The notes under the pieces were generated by a model that had not been told where the DNA came from, searched no databases, and was given only the letters and a program-made list of their open reading frames with translations. Of a DNA stretch of 59,291 bases, positions 26,888-35,873 are shown piece after piece. How positions within the stretch are numbered: position 1 is the stretch's first letter; each line of letters begins with the position of its first letter. The stretch is from Roseomonas sp. (GTDB lineage Bacteria > Pseudomonadota > Alphaproteobacteria > Acetobacterales > Acetobacteraceae), in NCBI GenBank assembly GCA_020249775.1, contig JADCFA010000036.1, forward strand, positions 1 to 59,291, given 5' to 3'. The position numbers and the translations under genes are program-made.

Positions 26888-27568
26888 ATGACAGGCTGGG
26901 ATCGCTTTACCGACAGCTTCTTCAATGCGCGCGTCATGGCGCAATATCTGCCAAAGATCGTTGAAGGCTTTGGGCTGACCATTGTGCTCGCACTTTGCAT
27001 CATCGCGGCTGGGCTGATCGCGGGGCTAATTCTTGCGGTACTGCGCGCCATGGGGATACGCCCGCTCAATTGGCTGATCATTTTCGTGGTGGATTTGTTC
27101 CGCGCCCTGCCGCCGCTGGTCATCATCGTGCTGCTGTTCTTCGGCCTGCCCAGCATGGGGATGGAGCTATCAGGCTTCGCTTCCGCTTGGCTTGCGCTGA
27201 CGCTGGTGCTGATGGCGTTTTCGGAGGAAATCTTCTGGGCCGGCATTACCAGCGTGCCGAAGGGGCAATGGGAAGCGGCGCGCTCCACGGGGCTCAATTT
27301 CCTGCAAGCGCTGGGCTATGTGGTGCTGCCGCAGGCCTTGCGCCTAACCATCCCGCCGCTGACGAACCGCACCATCGCCATCACCAAGGGCACCGCACTC
27401 GCTTCCGTGGTGGCGGTGCCGGATATTCTGGGCGCGGCGAGTTCCGGGCTTTCCCATTCCTTCAACCCATCGCCGCTCACGCTTGGGGCACTGGCCTATC
27501 TGGTGCTGTTCTTTCCCGTGGTCCTGCTGGGCCGCTGGATTGAAACGCGCTTTGCCTGGAAGCGCTGA
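26888..27568 (+). CDS. Amino-acid ABC transporter permease (HisM/GlnP type), first subunit
   Basis: 226 residues, about five membrane helices. The HEQRos-type permease core is seen as DLFRALPPLVIIVLLFFGLP and the EAA loop GQWEAARSTGLNFLQALGYV followed by LPQALRLTIPPLTNRTIAIT. It pairs with the second permease, whose gene starts three bases after its stop, to form the heterodimeric channel. Confidence 0.92.
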   Translation: MTGWDRFTDSFFNARVMAQYLPKIVEGFGLTIVLALCIIAAGLIAGLILAVLRAMGIRPLNWLIIFVVDLFRALPPLVIIVLLFFGLPSMGMELSGFASAWLALTLVLMAFSEEIFWAGITSVPKGQWEAARSTGLNFLQALGYVVLPQALRLTIPPLTNRTIAITKGTALASVVAVPDILGAASSGLSHSFNPSPLTLGALAYLVLFFPVVLLGRWIETRFAWKR

Positions 27569-27570
27569 AC

Positions 27571-28245
27571 ATGCAGGATTTCCTTGAAGCCTTCCTGAAT
27601 TGGGAAATCATGCGCGAAGCCTCGCCCATTCTCTGGCAAGGGCTCAGCGCCACGCTATTGCTTTCGCTGCTGGTGGTGCCGCTTGGGCTTGTGGGGGGCA
27701 TCATTCTGGCGGTGCTGTCCACCTTGCCTTCCCCCTGGCTGCGCTGGCCACTGCGCATTTGGGTGGATACTTTCCGCGCCCTGCCGCCCCTGGTGTTGCT
27801 GATTTTCATCTTTGCCGGACTGCCCTTTCTTGGCCTGGAAATCAGCGCCTGGGGTGCGGTGGCGATTGGGTTTTTCCTCAATACCGGCGCCTATTACGGC
27901 GAGATCTTGCGCGCTGGCATTGAAAGCGTCCCCCGCGGCCAGGTGGAAGCCGCGCGCAGCACGGGGCTGACCTCAGCCCAGACCATGCGCTTCATCGTGC
28001 TGCCCCAGGCGGTGCGCAATGTGCTACCCGATCTTATTTCCAATACGCTGGAGGTGGTGAAGCTCACTTCCATCGCCTCCGTCGTCGCTTTGCCCGAATT
28101 GCTATTCCAGGCACGGCAGGCGCAGAGCGTGACCTATAACGCATCGCCCATCGTCGCGGCGGCGATTATTTATTTCATCCTGCTCTGGCCCGTGGTGCGG
28201 TTGCTGAGCAGGCTTGAAAACAAGCAATTGGCGGCGCGGCGCTGA
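27571..28245 (+). CDS. Amino-acid ABC transporter permease, second subunit
   Basis: 224 residues, about five helices, clearly paralogous to the upstream permease: DTFRALPPLVLLIFIFAGLP, then GQVEAARSTGLTSAQTMRFI and LPQAVRNVLPDLISNTLEVV. It completes the importer binding protein-ATPase-permease-permease set, which appears to be a stand-alone operon. Its stop lies in the left half of a hairpin ending at 28256. Confidence 0.92.
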   Translation: MQDFLEAFLNWEIMREASPILWQGLSATLLLSLLVVPLGLVGGIILAVLSTLPSPWLRWPLRIWVDTFRALPPLVLLIFIFAGLPFLGLEISAWGAVAIGFFLNTGAYYGEILRAGIESVPRGQVEAARSTGLTSAQTMRFIVLPQAVRNVLPDLISNTLEVVKLTSIASVVALPELLFQARQAQSVTYNASPIVAAAIIYFILLWPVVRLLSRLENKQLAARR

Positions 28246-28256
28246 ACAAGCGCCGC
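28236..28256. terminator. Hairpin between convergent permease and DUF3237 genes
   Basis: Arms GCGGCGCT (28236-28243) and AGCGCCGC (28249-28256) with loop GAACA form an 8-base GC-rich stem that includes the permease stop and touches the DUF3237 stop. The following T-run is weak (TTACTT on the plus strand), so it may stall or protect transcripts rather than end them efficiently. Confidence 0.5.
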
Positions 28257-28724
28257 TTACTTCACCGCATAGACGTCATAGCAAGGCCCGCTTGGCGGGC
28301 GCTGGCCCACGCCCACCGCGACGATCTTGTTCATCCAGGCAAGATCAGCCGCGCCGGTTTCAAAGCGGATCAGCGTGCGGAAATAGATCTCTGACGGGTC
28401 AAGCGTCTCTCCGGCGGCGAGTTTCGCCAGCGCAGCCGGCGAGCCATGGCGAATGCCATTATAGGCGGCATACACCATGCTGCCTGAAGCGGCCCGAATA
28501 GTGAGCCTGACATCAATCTGTGCCGATCCATCCGGGTCAACGCGCAGCCAATCTGCCGCCGATCCTGGCATGATTTCCCCATTCAGCTTCGGGCCAAGGA
28601 CGGAGCCGCCCGTCACCGGCACAATGCGAAGCTCCCCATTGCGGGTCGCGCCGATCATTTGTGGCGTTCCCACACCCAACGTCATGCGGAACAGATATTC
28701 GGATTGCAGAGGCAATGGTGTCAT
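28257..28724 (-). CDS. DUF3237 family protein
   Basis: 155 residues from the ATG at 28724, six bases after a GGAGA ribosome site; a longer start at 28847 is unsupported. The sequence follows the DUF3237 pattern: EYLFRMTLGVGTPQMIGAT, RIVPVTGGSVLGPKLNGEIM, and ADWLRVDPDGSAQIDVRLTI, all beta-rich, ending with the aromatic strand IYFRTLIRFETG. The family has a small barrel fold without an established reaction. The gene runs 35 bases behind the rhodanese gene on the same strand, probably one unit. Confidence 0.82.
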   Translation of the reverse strand: MTPLPLQSEYLFRMTLGVGTPQMIGATRNGELRIVPVTGGSVLGPKLNGEIMPGSAADWLRVDPDGSAQIDVRLTIRAASGSMVYAAYNGIRHGSPAALAKLAAGETLDPSEIYFRTLIRFETGAADLAWMNKIVAVGVGQRPPSGPCYDVYAVK

Positions 28725-28758
28725 GGGCGTTCTCCTTATGCCGCCAGCATGGCCCGGC

Positions 28759-29175
28759 TTAACGCTGCCGCCAAGGCAGGCCGGAGGCCTTCCACCCGGC
28801 AGCACTTCCCCGATGTCCTGCGCCATCCACCGGACCTTCAAACCCATCCGCTACATTGAAGGCATGTGGAAAGCCCGCCGCCTGCGCTGCTTGCCCGGCG
28901 GATTGAGACCGCGCGCCAGACCGGCAGATGAAGTAAAGCTTCTGCCCTGGCGTCAGCCCCGCCGCCTGCAAATCCTCGGCAAAACCGACATTGACCTGCA
29001 TCGAGGGATACATTTGCCAAGGGATCAGCACCACCTGCTTGCCGAGTGCCGCGAGTTCCGGCAGGCCCACGAAATTCCATTCCGCATCGGTGCGCACATC
29101 AATCAGCACGGCATCCTTATCGGCGGCCAAAGCCTCCCAGGTATCCTTGGGGCTGATATCGGGGACTGGGGGCAT
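28759..29175 (-). CDS. Rhodanese-like domain protein
   Basis: 138 residues from the ATG at 29175, eight bases after an AGGAGA ribosome site. One rhodanese fold: VLIDVRTDAEWNFVGLPEL, then the active loop ICRSGARSQSAG with Cys near residue 87, then FNVADGFEG. The loop Cys-Arg-Ser-Gly-Ala-Arg-Ser is intact, so sulfur transfer via a persulfide is possible. No signal peptide, so cytoplasmic. It diverges from the acyl-CoA ligase gene across 112 bases. Confidence 0.9.
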   Translation of the reverse strand: MPPVPDISPKDTWEALAADKDAVLIDVRTDAEWNFVGLPELAALGKQVVLIPWQMYPSMQVNVGFAEDLQAAGLTPGQKLYFICRSGARSQSAGQAAQAAGFPHAFNVADGFEGPVDGAGHRGSAAGWKASGLPWRQR

Positions 29176-29287
29176 GATGCGTTCTCCTGTTGAGGGAATA
29201 CCTGGTATCTTGCCACAGACTGGGGCTTTGCGTGTAGGGTTTCCTGGGAAGCCTGGGCGAAGCAGGTCCAGAAAAAAGGGGGAAGCC

Positions 29288-30919
29288 ATGTTGGGATTGA
29301 TGCAGGATTGGCCCTTATTAATGCATAAGGTGCTGGACCACGCCGCCATACAGCACCCAGGGCGGGAGATCATCAGCCGGTCCGTCGAAGGCCCCTTCCA
29401 TCACACCAATTACCGCGGCGTGCGGGGCCGGGCGCTGCGGGTGGCGCAGCGCCTTCAACGTGATGGCATCAAGCTTGGTGATCGGGTTGCCACACTCGCC
29501 TGGAATACCTGGCGGCATGTGGAAGCCTGGTATGGCATCACCGGCATTGGCGCCATCTATCACACCGTCAATCCGCGGCTTTTTCCGGATCAGATCGTCT
29601 GGATCCTGAACCATGCCGGTTCGCGTGTGCTGATGCTGGACCTGACTTTCATCCCCTTGATCCAGCAATTGGCGCCGAAGCTTCAGCATATTGAACGCTT
29701 CATCATCCTGACCGATGGCGCCCATCTGCCCGAAACAGGTCTGCACAATGTGGTCGCTTATGAAGATTGGCTCGCCGAAGCCGATGGCGATTTCGCCTGG
29801 GCCAGCTTTGATGAAAGAACCGCTGCCGGGCTTTGCTATACCTCCGGCACCACGGGCGATCCCAAGGGCGTGCTTTATTCGCATCGGTCCAATATTCTGC
29901 ATGCGCTGGCCGCCAATCAGGTGGATTGCCTGGGGCTAGGTGTTGCTGATCGCGTCATGCCCGTGGTGCCGATGTTCCATGCCAATGGCTGGTCCTTGCC
30001 CATTTCCGCCCCCATGGCCGGCGCGGCGCTGATCCTGCCTGGCGCCAAGCTGGATGGTGCTTCGGTGCATGAAATCATCACCGAAGCACGGGTGAATTTC
30101 TCCGCCGCCGTGCCCACGGTTTGGATGATGCTGCTGCAACATATGGAAGCAACGGGGACGCGCATTGATATACTCAAGCGTGTGGTGATTGGCGGTTCCG
30201 CCTGCCCTGCCGCCATCACGAAAACCTATCAGGAAAAATACGGCGTGCGCGTCATCCATGCCTGGGGCATGACGGAAATGTCGCCTGTCGGCACCACCTA
30301 TCAGCGCAAGCCCGAAATCAGCGGGCTTGATCCCGAAGCGGCGCTTGCGCTGCAAGCCAAGCAAGGCTGCCCGCCCTTCACGGTGGAGATGAAGATCACC
30401 GATGATAGTGGTAACGATCTGCCCTGGAATGGCGAGGTTTTCGGCCGCCTCAAGGTCCGCGGCCCGGCGATTACGCGCAATTACTTCCGGCGCGAAGATG
30501 AACCCGTTTTGGATGATGATGGCTTTTTCGATACTGGCGATGTCGCAACCATTGACACCCATGGCTTCATGGAAGTGACCGACCGATCAAAAGACGTGAT
30601 CAAATCAGGTGGTGAGTGGATTTCCTCTATCGCGCTGGAAAACGCCGCGGTTGGTTATCCCGGTGTCGCGGAAGCAGCTGTTGTCGCCATGCATGACCCA
30701 AAATGGGATGAACGCCCGCTGATGATCCTGGTGATGAAGCCGGGTGCCGCCGCGCCGGACCTTGCCGCCATGAATGGCTTCCTGGCTGATAAGGTCGCGA
30801 AATGGTGGCTGCCGGATGATCTGGTGGTGGTGGATGAAATCCCCCATACCGCGACAGGCAAGATCCTGAAGACGAAGCTCCGCGAAACCTTCAAGGATCG
30901 CCGCCCTGGCGGCAGATAG
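29288..30919 (+). CDS. AMP-binding acyl-CoA ligase (fatty acid/DmdB-like)
   Basis: 543 residues from the ATG at 29288, preceded by GGGGGAAG. Adenylate-forming enzyme: [20 protein letters not shown], the P-loop-like [57 protein letters not shown], and the C-terminal catalytic Lys in [13 protein letters not shown]. The N-terminus [20 protein letters not shown] closely resembles the medium/long-chain ligase group that includes methylthiopropionate-CoA ligase (DmdB). It activates a carboxylic acid to its CoA ester via an acyl-AMP. Chain length is uncertain. Confidence 0.9.
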   Translation: MLGLMQDWPLLMHKVLDHAAIQHPGREIISRSVEGPFHHTNYRGVRGRALRVAQRLQRDGIKLGDRVATLAWNTWRHVEAWYGITGIGAIYHTVNPRLFPDQIVWILNHAGSRVLMLDLTFIPLIQQLAPKLQHIERFIILTDGAHLPETGLHNVVAYEDWLAEADGDFAWASFDERTAAGLCYTSGTTGDPKGVLYSHRSNILHALAANQVDCLGLGVADRVMPVVPMFHANGWSLPISAPMAGAALILPGAKLDGASVHEIITEARVNFSAAVPTVWMMLLQHMEATGTRIDILKRVVIGGSACPAAITKTYQEKYGVRVIHAWGMTEMSPVGTTYQRKPEISGLDPEAALALQAKQGCPPFTVEMKITDDSGNDLPWNGEVFGRLKVRGPAITRNYFRREDEPVLDDDGFFDTGDVATIDTHGFMEVTDRSKDVIKSGGEWISSIALENAAVGYPGVAEAAVVAMHDPKWDERPLMILVMKPGAAAPDLAAMNGFLADKVAKWWLPDDLVVVDEIPHTATGKILKTKLRETFKDRRPGGR

Positions 30920-30932
30920 GCCGAAGCCGGAT

Positions 30933-30956
30933 CGCGCAGGCCATGGCGCCTGCGCG
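30933..30956. terminator. Hairpin between the convergent ligase and fabI genes
   Basis: Arms CGCGCAGGC (30933-30941) and GCCTGCGCG (30948-30956), loop CATGGC, give a 9-base perfect stem in the 47-base gap between the two convergent stops. On the plus strand GTTTCC follows; no long T-run on either side. Confidence 0.55.
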
Positions 30957-30966
30957 GTTTCCAAGA

Positions 30967-31803
30967 TCACACCGTGGAAATATCCGGCGCGTCCGGGTTC
31001 TTCATCCCGACAATGTGATAACCGCTATCCACGTGATGCACTTCACCGGTGACACCAGCGGAAAGCTCGGACAACAAATACAGGCCCGCCCCACCCACTT
31101 CTTCGATCGTCACATTGCGGCGCAGTGGCGAATTATACTGGTTCCACTTAAGGATGTAGCGGAAATCGCCAATGCCACTCGCCGCCAAAGTCTTGATGGG
31201 GCCGGCGCTGATGGCATTCACGCGAATGCCGGCCTCTCCCAAATCGGTCGCCATGTAACGCACGCTCGCTTCCAAAGCGGCCTTGGCGATACCCATCACA
31301 TTGTAATGCGGTGTCACGCGTTCGGCGCCCAGATAGGAAAGGGTCAACTGAGCACCGCCCCGCTTCATCAGCGCGGCAGCGCGGCGGCCAACGGCCACGA
31401 AGGAATAGCAGGAAATATCCATTGCCTGCAGAAATGCCTCGCGCGGCGTGTCCAGATAGCGCCCGCGCAGATACTGCTTATCGGCAAAGCCAATGGCATG
31501 GACCAGGAAATCCATCCCGCCCCAGGCCTGTTCCACCGCGCCGAAAGCGCTATCCATGCTGGCATCTTCCGCCACATCGCAAGGCAGCACCAGGCTTGAC
31601 CCCAGGCTTTCCGCTAGCGGGCGCACGCGCTTTTCAAGCGCCTCACCCTGATAGGTGAAGGCAACCTCGCCTCCCTGGGCGGCGATTGCCTGCGCAATGC
31701 CCCAGGCGATGGAACGGTCATTCGCCACCCCCATGATCAGGCCGCGCTTGCCGGCCATAAGAGTGCCTTTGGGGATGCTGGGTGCTGGTTCCGCGTCGTT
31801 CAT
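30967..31803 (-). CDS. fabI: Enoyl-[acyl-carrier-protein] reductase (NADH) FabI
   Basis: 278 residues from the ATG at 31803 (MNDAEPAPS, then TLMAGKRGLIMGVANDRSIA); an ATG at 31758 would give a shorter form. FabI-specific SDR motifs: GVANDRSIAWGIA, the catalytic Tyr pair in LSYLGAERV and HYNVMGIAKAALEASVRY (Tyr-x6-Lys), AGPIKTLAASGI, and VDSGYHIVGM. It reduces trans-2-enoyl-ACP to acyl-ACP, the last step of each fatty-acid elongation cycle, and is the target of triclosan-type inhibitors. It diverges from pdxH. A TATAGT box lies 25 bases upstream. Confidence 0.95.
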   Translation of the reverse strand: MNDAEPAPSIPKGTLMAGKRGLIMGVANDRSIAWGIAQAIAAQGGEVAFTYQGEALEKRVRPLAESLGSSLVLPCDVAEDASMDSAFGAVEQAWGGMDFLVHAIGFADKQYLRGRYLDTPREAFLQAMDISCYSFVAVGRRAAALMKRGGAQLTLSYLGAERVTPHYNVMGIAKAALEASVRYMATDLGEAGIRVNAISAGPIKTLAASGIGDFRYILKWNQYNSPLRRNVTIEEVGGAGLYLLSELSAGVTGEVHHVDSGYHIVGMKNPDAPDISTV

Positions 31804-31827
31804 CGGGTGATGGACCATCCGGCTTAA

Positions 31828-31878
31828 ACTATATGCGCCCTCTGCCATGGCACAGGATGTCGGGCAAGGGCCTTGCCC
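31828..31878. promoter_or_regulatory. fabI/pdxH divergent control region
   Basis: On the minus strand TATAGT (31828-31833) is a good -10 box for fabI, with no clear -35 at 17 bases. A near-perfect palindrome GGGCAAGG-G-CCTTGCCC (31862-31878) lies midway between the two genes and could bind a dimeric regulator or form a hairpin in the pdxH leader. Confidence 0.4.
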
Positions 31879-31921
31879 TTTCGCAAAGCGTCCCGATACA
31901 GGGCATGACAAGGAGAATACC

Positions 31922-32518
31922 ATGGACGGCACCGCGACCACCACCGAAGACCCCTTCGCCCTGTTCCAGGATTGGATGGCCGAAGCCACCAAGGGTGAGA
32001 TCAATGACCCGAATGCCGTGTGCCTGGCCACCGCCACGCCGGATGGCAGGCCCTCGGCCCGCATGGTGCTCCTGAAGGGCGTGGATGCGCGGGGCTTTGT
32101 TTTCTACACCAATCTGGATAGCCGCAAGGGCGGCGAATTGGCCACCAATCCCTTCGCCGCGCTGTGTTTCCACTGGAAGACGCTTCAGCGCAGCATTCGC
32201 GTTGAAGGCCAGGTGGAACAGGTCTCGGATGCTGAGGCGGATGCCTATTATGCCTCCCGCGCGCGCACATCGCGGCTGGGGGCTTGGGCATCCAAGCAAT
32301 CCCGCCCGCTGGAAAGCCGTTTTGCGCTGGAAAAGGCAGTGGCCGAATATGGGCTGAAATATGCGGTGGGCGAGATCCCGCGCCCGCCCTTCTGGTCCGG
32401 CTTTCGCGTGTTGCCGGCGCGGATTGAATTCTGGCGCGACATGCCCTTCCGGCTCCATGAACGCCGGGTCTTTCATCGCGATGGCGCGGGGTGGCGGCTG
32501 GAAACCCTCTACCCGTGA
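31922..32518 (+). CDS. pdxH: Pyridoxamine 5'-phosphate oxidase
   Basis: 198 residues from the ATG at 31922, six bases after AGGAG; an ATG at 31847 is in frame but lacks a ribosome site. PdxH signature: [40 protein letters not shown] (FMN and substrate phosphate binding), [27 protein letters not shown] and the C-terminal [16 protein letters not shown]. It oxidises pyridoxine or pyridoxamine phosphate to pyridoxal phosphate with FMN and O2. Its stop overlaps the GTG of the next gene (GTGA). Confidence 0.94.
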   Translation: MDGTATTTEDPFALFQDWMAEATKGEINDPNAVCLATATPDGRPSARMVLLKGVDARGFVFYTNLDSRKGGELATNPFAALCFHWKTLQRSIRVEGQVEQVSDAEADAYYASRARTSRLGAWASKQSRPLESRFALEKAVAEYGLKYAVGEIPRPPFWSGFRVLPARIEFWRDMPFRLHERRVFHRDGAGWRLETLYP

Positions 32519-33996
32519 CGCTTGCGGCCAGCATTCCCGAAAGCCAGGCGGAAGTGGCCACCTTCCTGGCGGGGCTGGCCGGCACCCCGCCCATCCAAAC
32601 GCATATTTCGGCGATTTTCGTGGGGCGCAACAGCGCCTGGAAAATGAAGAAGGCCGTCGCGCTGGGGTTTCTGGATTTCAGCACCCTGGCAGCGCGGGAG
32701 CATTTCTGCTGGCGAGAATTGGAGTTGAACCAGCCCACCGCGCCCGGGATTTACCGCGATGTGGTGCCCATCACCCGCGCCCAGGATGGCAGCTTGCAGG
32801 AAGGCGGCGATGGGGAGGCAGTGGAATGGGTGCTCCGCATGGCGCCGATCCCGGCTGGCGATTTCCTGGATGCGGTCGCGGCGCGGGGCGCGCTGAGGCC
32901 AGAAATCCTGGATGGCTTGGGCGATGCGGTTTTTGCCCTGCATCAAGCAGCACCCCTGGTAGCGGGCCTGGATGCGCCGGCGGCGATGGCGGAAGTGCTG
33001 GCCGGCAATCTGCGCGCTGCCCGTGCTTCGGGTTTGCCGGAAGCGACCCTTGCGCCTTTGGCGGCGCAGTTTCAGGCAGCACTGGAAGGCGCGGCACCGA
33101 TGCTTGCCGGCCGCGCCGCGGAAGGGCGCATCCGGCGCTGCCATGGCGATCTGCATTTGGGGAATCTCTGCCTGTGGCAGGGCAAGCCCACCCCCTTTGA
33201 CGCTTTGGAATTTGATGAGGCCTTGGCGCGGATTGATACGGGCTATGACCTTGCCTTCCTGCTGATGGATCTGGACCGGCAGGCAGGGCGCGCGGCGGCG
33301 AATCGCGTATTCAACCGCTATGTGGCGCGGTCGGGTGATTATGGGGTGCTTGGGCTTTTGCCGTTCTGGCTTGGGCTCCGCGCCCTGGTGCGTGCGCATG
33401 TGGAAGCAGCGCGCGGGCGGGATGGCGTGCCGCTGCTGCGCGCCGCTACGGATTATCTGGCGCCTCCGCCGCCACGGCTGATTGCGGTGGGCGGGCTGCA
33501 AGGCACAGGCAAATCCACCCTGGCGCGCGGTCTGGCGCCCGCACTGGGCGCCGCGCCAGGTGCTGTGCTGCTGCGAACGGATGAACTCCGCAAACGCCGT
33601 TTCGGCCTTACACCGGAGGCACCGCTACCGCCCGACGCCTATACCGAGGCCATCAGCGCAGCCATACATGAAGAATTATTCATGATTGCAGAGGCCGCGC
33701 TGCGCCAGGGCCATGCGGTGGCACTGGATGCGATGTTTTTGGATGCGCGCCATCGGCGCGAAGCTGCGGCAATGGCGGCGCGTGTGGGCGCGCCCTTTCA
33801 GGGTTTTTGGCTTGAAGCGCCTATGGAAATCCTGAAATCGCGCATCCTGGCGCGGCGCGGCGATGCCTCTGACGCGACCATCGCCGTTTTGGAACGCGCC
33901 GCACAGGCCGAACCGGGGCCGATTGATTGGCTGAGGCTGGATGCGGCCGGCGATGCGCTGGCAGCCGCATGCAAGGCCCTTGGCGTGGCGGGCTGA
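32515..33996 (+). CDS. Aminoglycoside phosphotransferase-like / P-loop kinase fusion
   Basis: 493 residues from the GTG at 32515, which overlaps the pdxH stop as GTGA. Residues about 1-320 are APH/choline-kinase-like: the Brenner loop [10 protein letters not shown], then the metal-binding [20 protein letters not shown]. Residues about 320-490 are a nucleotide kinase fold with Walker [17 protein letters not shown] and [14 protein letters not shown]. This two-domain arrangement is widespread in Proteobacteria and usually labelled 'bifunctional aminoglycoside phosphotransferase/ATP-binding protein'; its substrate is unknown and resistance is not implied. Coupling to pdxH may hint at a B6-related or housekeeping phosphorylation. 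Confidence 0.87.
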   Translation: MTLAASIPESQAEVATFLAGLAGTPPIQTHISAIFVGRNSAWKMKKAVALGFLDFSTLAAREHFCWRELELNQPTAPGIYRDVVPITRAQDGSLQEGGDGEAVEWVLRMAPIPAGDFLDAVAARGALRPEILDGLGDAVFALHQAAPLVAGLDAPAAMAEVLAGNLRAARASGLPEATLAPLAAQFQAALEGAAPMLAGRAAEGRIRRCHGDLHLGNLCLWQGKPTPFDALEFDEALARIDTGYDLAFLLMDLDRQAGRAAANRVFNRYVARSGDYGVLGLLPFWLGLRALVRAHVEAARGRDGVPLLRAATDYLAPPPPRLIAVGGLQGTGKSTLARGLAPALGAAPGAVLLRTDELRKRRFGLTPEAPLPPDAYTEAISAAIHEELFMIAEAALRQGHAVALDAMFLDARHRREAAAMAARVGAPFQGFWLEAPMEILKSRILARRGDASDATIAVLERAAQAEPGPIDWLRLDAAGDALAAACKALGVAG

Positions 33997-34064
33997 AAAT
34001 GCGCTAATCCGTCCCATATCTGGGAAGACGTAAATCAAGATCAAAACACTGAGGAGGCATGGCC

Positions 34065-34943
34065 ATGGCCTATCGCCGTCTATTGCTGCCGCTGACCGGC
34101 ACCGCTGCGGGTGAATCCGCGCTTGGCACCGCTTTGATCGCCGCGCGCATTTGGGGTGCGCATGTGCATTGCCTGCATGTGCGCGTGGATGCGCGGGATG
34201 TCGCGCCGCTCGCCGGGGAAGGGCTCTCCGGCGCGATGATTGAGGAAATGATGGCCGCCACCGAACGCGAAAGCGGTGAAAGGGCGGATCGGGTCAAAAG
34301 CCTGTTCCAGAAATTCACCGCCAATCTGGGCGATGTGACGCTGGCCGATAATCCCGATACCGCGGCGAAAACCGCGGGGCCCACGCTTTCCTTCGAATCC
34401 ATGGTGGGTCGGGAAGAAGATATCGTCGCGCAGCAATCGCGGCTTTACGATCTGGCCGTGGTGCCGCACCCCGAAGCGGGTGAGGATGTCTCCAGCAGCG
34501 ATGCTTTGCACGCCATCCTGTTCGATTCGGGCCGGCCCGTGCTGATTGCGCCGCGCACGCCGCCGTCGGCGATTGGCACGCGGATTTGCGTGGCCTGGAA
34601 CGGCACGGCGGAAAGTGCGGCGGCGGTGGCGGCAGCACTCCCTTGGCTGCATCAGGCCAAGGCGGTGCGCATTCTCTGCGCCGATGAATATCAGCGCCGC
34701 GGCCCGAAGGCCGAGGGCATTCAGGCCTATCTCCGCTGGCACGGCATTGATGCGGAAATAGCGCCCTTCAAGCCGCAAACCCGCGATGTGGGCGCGGGGC
34801 TTTTGGGCGCGGTGCGCGATTTCGGCGCCGATATGCTTTCCATGGGCGCCTATAGCCATTCGCGCCTGCGGCAATTGATCCTGGGTGGTGTGACGCGCCA
34901 TGTGCTGGAGAATGCGGAAATTCCCGTGCTGATGTGTCGTTGA
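34065..34943 (+). CDS. Universal stress protein (tandem UspA-like)
   Basis: 292 residues from the second ATG (34065), seven bases after a perfect GAGGAGG; the first ATG (34059) is only one base from it. Two UspA-like halves: RRLLLPLTGTAAGESALGTA (diverged N-half), and from about 160 the better-kept RICVAWNGTAESAAAVAAAL ... DMLSMGAYSHSRLRQLILGG, with the C-terminal G-x(9)-GSVT-like nucleotide loop as GAYSHSRLRQLILGGVTRHV. Small cytoplasmic proteins of this family respond to stress and bind ATP/AMP; function is not more specific. Confidence 0.85.
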   Translation: MAYRRLLLPLTGTAAGESALGTALIAARIWGAHVHCLHVRVDARDVAPLAGEGLSGAMIEEMMAATERESGERADRVKSLFQKFTANLGDVTLADNPDTAAKTAGPTLSFESMVGREEDIVAQQSRLYDLAVVPHPEAGEDVSSSDALHAILFDSGRPVLIAPRTPPSAIGTRICVAWNGTAESAAAVAAALPWLHQAKAVRILCADEYQRRGPKAEGIQAYLRWHGIDAEIAPFKPQTRDVGAGLLGAVRDFGADMLSMGAYSHSRLRQLILGGVTRHVLENAEIPVLMCR

Positions 34944-35046
34944 GGTTTTGGTCTGCGCATAGCAGTCTTGCGCGGGCGGTATGGCGCCGCCCGCCGCGCG
35001 CCCCCATCTCATGGGGCAAGGCCACAAGCGGCCACTCGGAAAAACC

Positions 35047-35757
35047 ATGATCGAATTGCGTTCCTTCGAAAGCCTGAGCAAGGCCAATTTCGGTTGGCTC
35101 AATGCCAATCACCATTTCTCCTTCGGGCATTATCGCGATGCCGGCCGCATGAATTGGGGGCGGCTTCGGGTTTGGAATGATGATGAAATCGCGCCGGGCA
35201 AGGGGTTTGACCCGCACCCGCATCGGGATATGGAAATCATCACCTATGTCCGCCAAGGCGCCATCACCCATAAGGACAGCATGGGCAATGAAGGCCGCAC
35301 CGAAGCCGGTGATGTGCAGGTCATGAGTGCCGGGACCGGCGTGGTGCATTCCGAATATAATCTGGAACCAGGTGTGACCACGCTGTTTCAGATTTGGATC
35401 ATGCCGGACCGCACCGGCCTGCCGCCATCCTGGGGGGCGAAGAAATTCCCCAAGGAAAGGCGCGAGGCAGGGTTTGAGGTTTTGGCTTCTGGTCGGCCGG
35501 CCGATGCGGGCTTGGGGGCGCTGCCCATCAATGTGGATGGTGCGGTAATGGCGGCCACCCTCGGCAAGGGGCAAAGCCTGACGCAGCCCTTGGCGGAAGG
35601 CCGTGCGGCCTATCTGGTGCTGGCGCGCGGTGCGGCGCGTGTGAATGGCGTGGAAGCGCGTGCGCGCGATGGGATCGCCGTTCGGGCAGAGGATGCCATC
35701 ACCATCACCGCCAGCGAAGATGCTGAATTAGTGATGGTGGAAGTGGCGGATGCTTGA
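35047..35757 (+). CDS. Pirin family protein (YhhW-like bicupin)
   Basis: 236 residues from the ATG at 35047. Two cupin barrels: the N-terminal one has the metal-site pattern GFDPHPHRDMEIITYV with His residues and HSEYNLEPG, then FQIWIMPDRTGLPPSW; the C-terminal one is ALPINVDGAVMAAT onward, without metal ligands. YhhW-type pirins bind Fe(II) and can oxidise flavonoids such as quercetin; most have no fixed role. It ends 10 bases before a hairpin repeat and converges on the TRAP genes. Confidence 0.9.
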   Translation: MIELRSFESLSKANFGWLNANHHFSFGHYRDAGRMNWGRLRVWNDDEIAPGKGFDPHPHRDMEIITYVRQGAITHKDSMGNEGRTEAGDVQVMSAGTGVVHSEYNLEPGVTTLFQIWIMPDRTGLPPSWGAKKFPKERREAGFEVLASGRPADAGLGALPINVDGAVMAATLGKGQSLTQPLAEGRAAYLVLARGAARVNGVEARARDGIAVRAEDAITITASEDAELVMVEVADA

Positions 35758-35767
35758 TTGGGCCGGA

Positions 35768-35811
35768 GCATTTTCAAGCCAAGTGACTTCACTTGGCGAC
35801 TCGGAAAATGC
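35768..35811. repeat. Nested inverted-repeat element
   Basis: Outer arms GCATTTTC (35768-35775) and GAAAATGC (35804-35811) enclose perfect 9-base inner arms GCCAAGTGA (35778-35786) and TCACTTGGC (35789-35797) around a CT loop. The outline (GAGCATTTTCAAGC...GAAAATGCGACCA followed by an A-rich, TTAG-containing tail) resembles a dispersed hairpin repeat I know from many Alphaproteobacteria, but I see only this copy here. Confidence 0.6.
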
Positions 35812-35816
35812 GACCA

Positions 35817-35873
35817 CACTAAAAACCTTAGTGCGTGTCCGGTGAACGCATGTGAACCGACCCCGCACTAAGG
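35817..35873 (-). terminator. Terminator-like hairpin after the TRAP genes
   Basis: On the minus strand CCTTAGTGCG (35873-35864) can pair with CGCACTAAGG (35835-35826), followed by TTTTTAG; this is a Rho-independent layout ending the dctQM transcript and includes the dctM stop codon. The loop is 28 bases. A CACTAA at 35817-35822 can pair with part of the same stem, offering an alternative hairpin. Confidence 0.55.

Noticed and set aside
32515-33996. Antibiotic-resistance phosphotransferase
   Set aside because: The APH fold is fused to a kinase domain and coupled to pdxH; such proteins are widespread housekeeping genes without evidence for drug modification.
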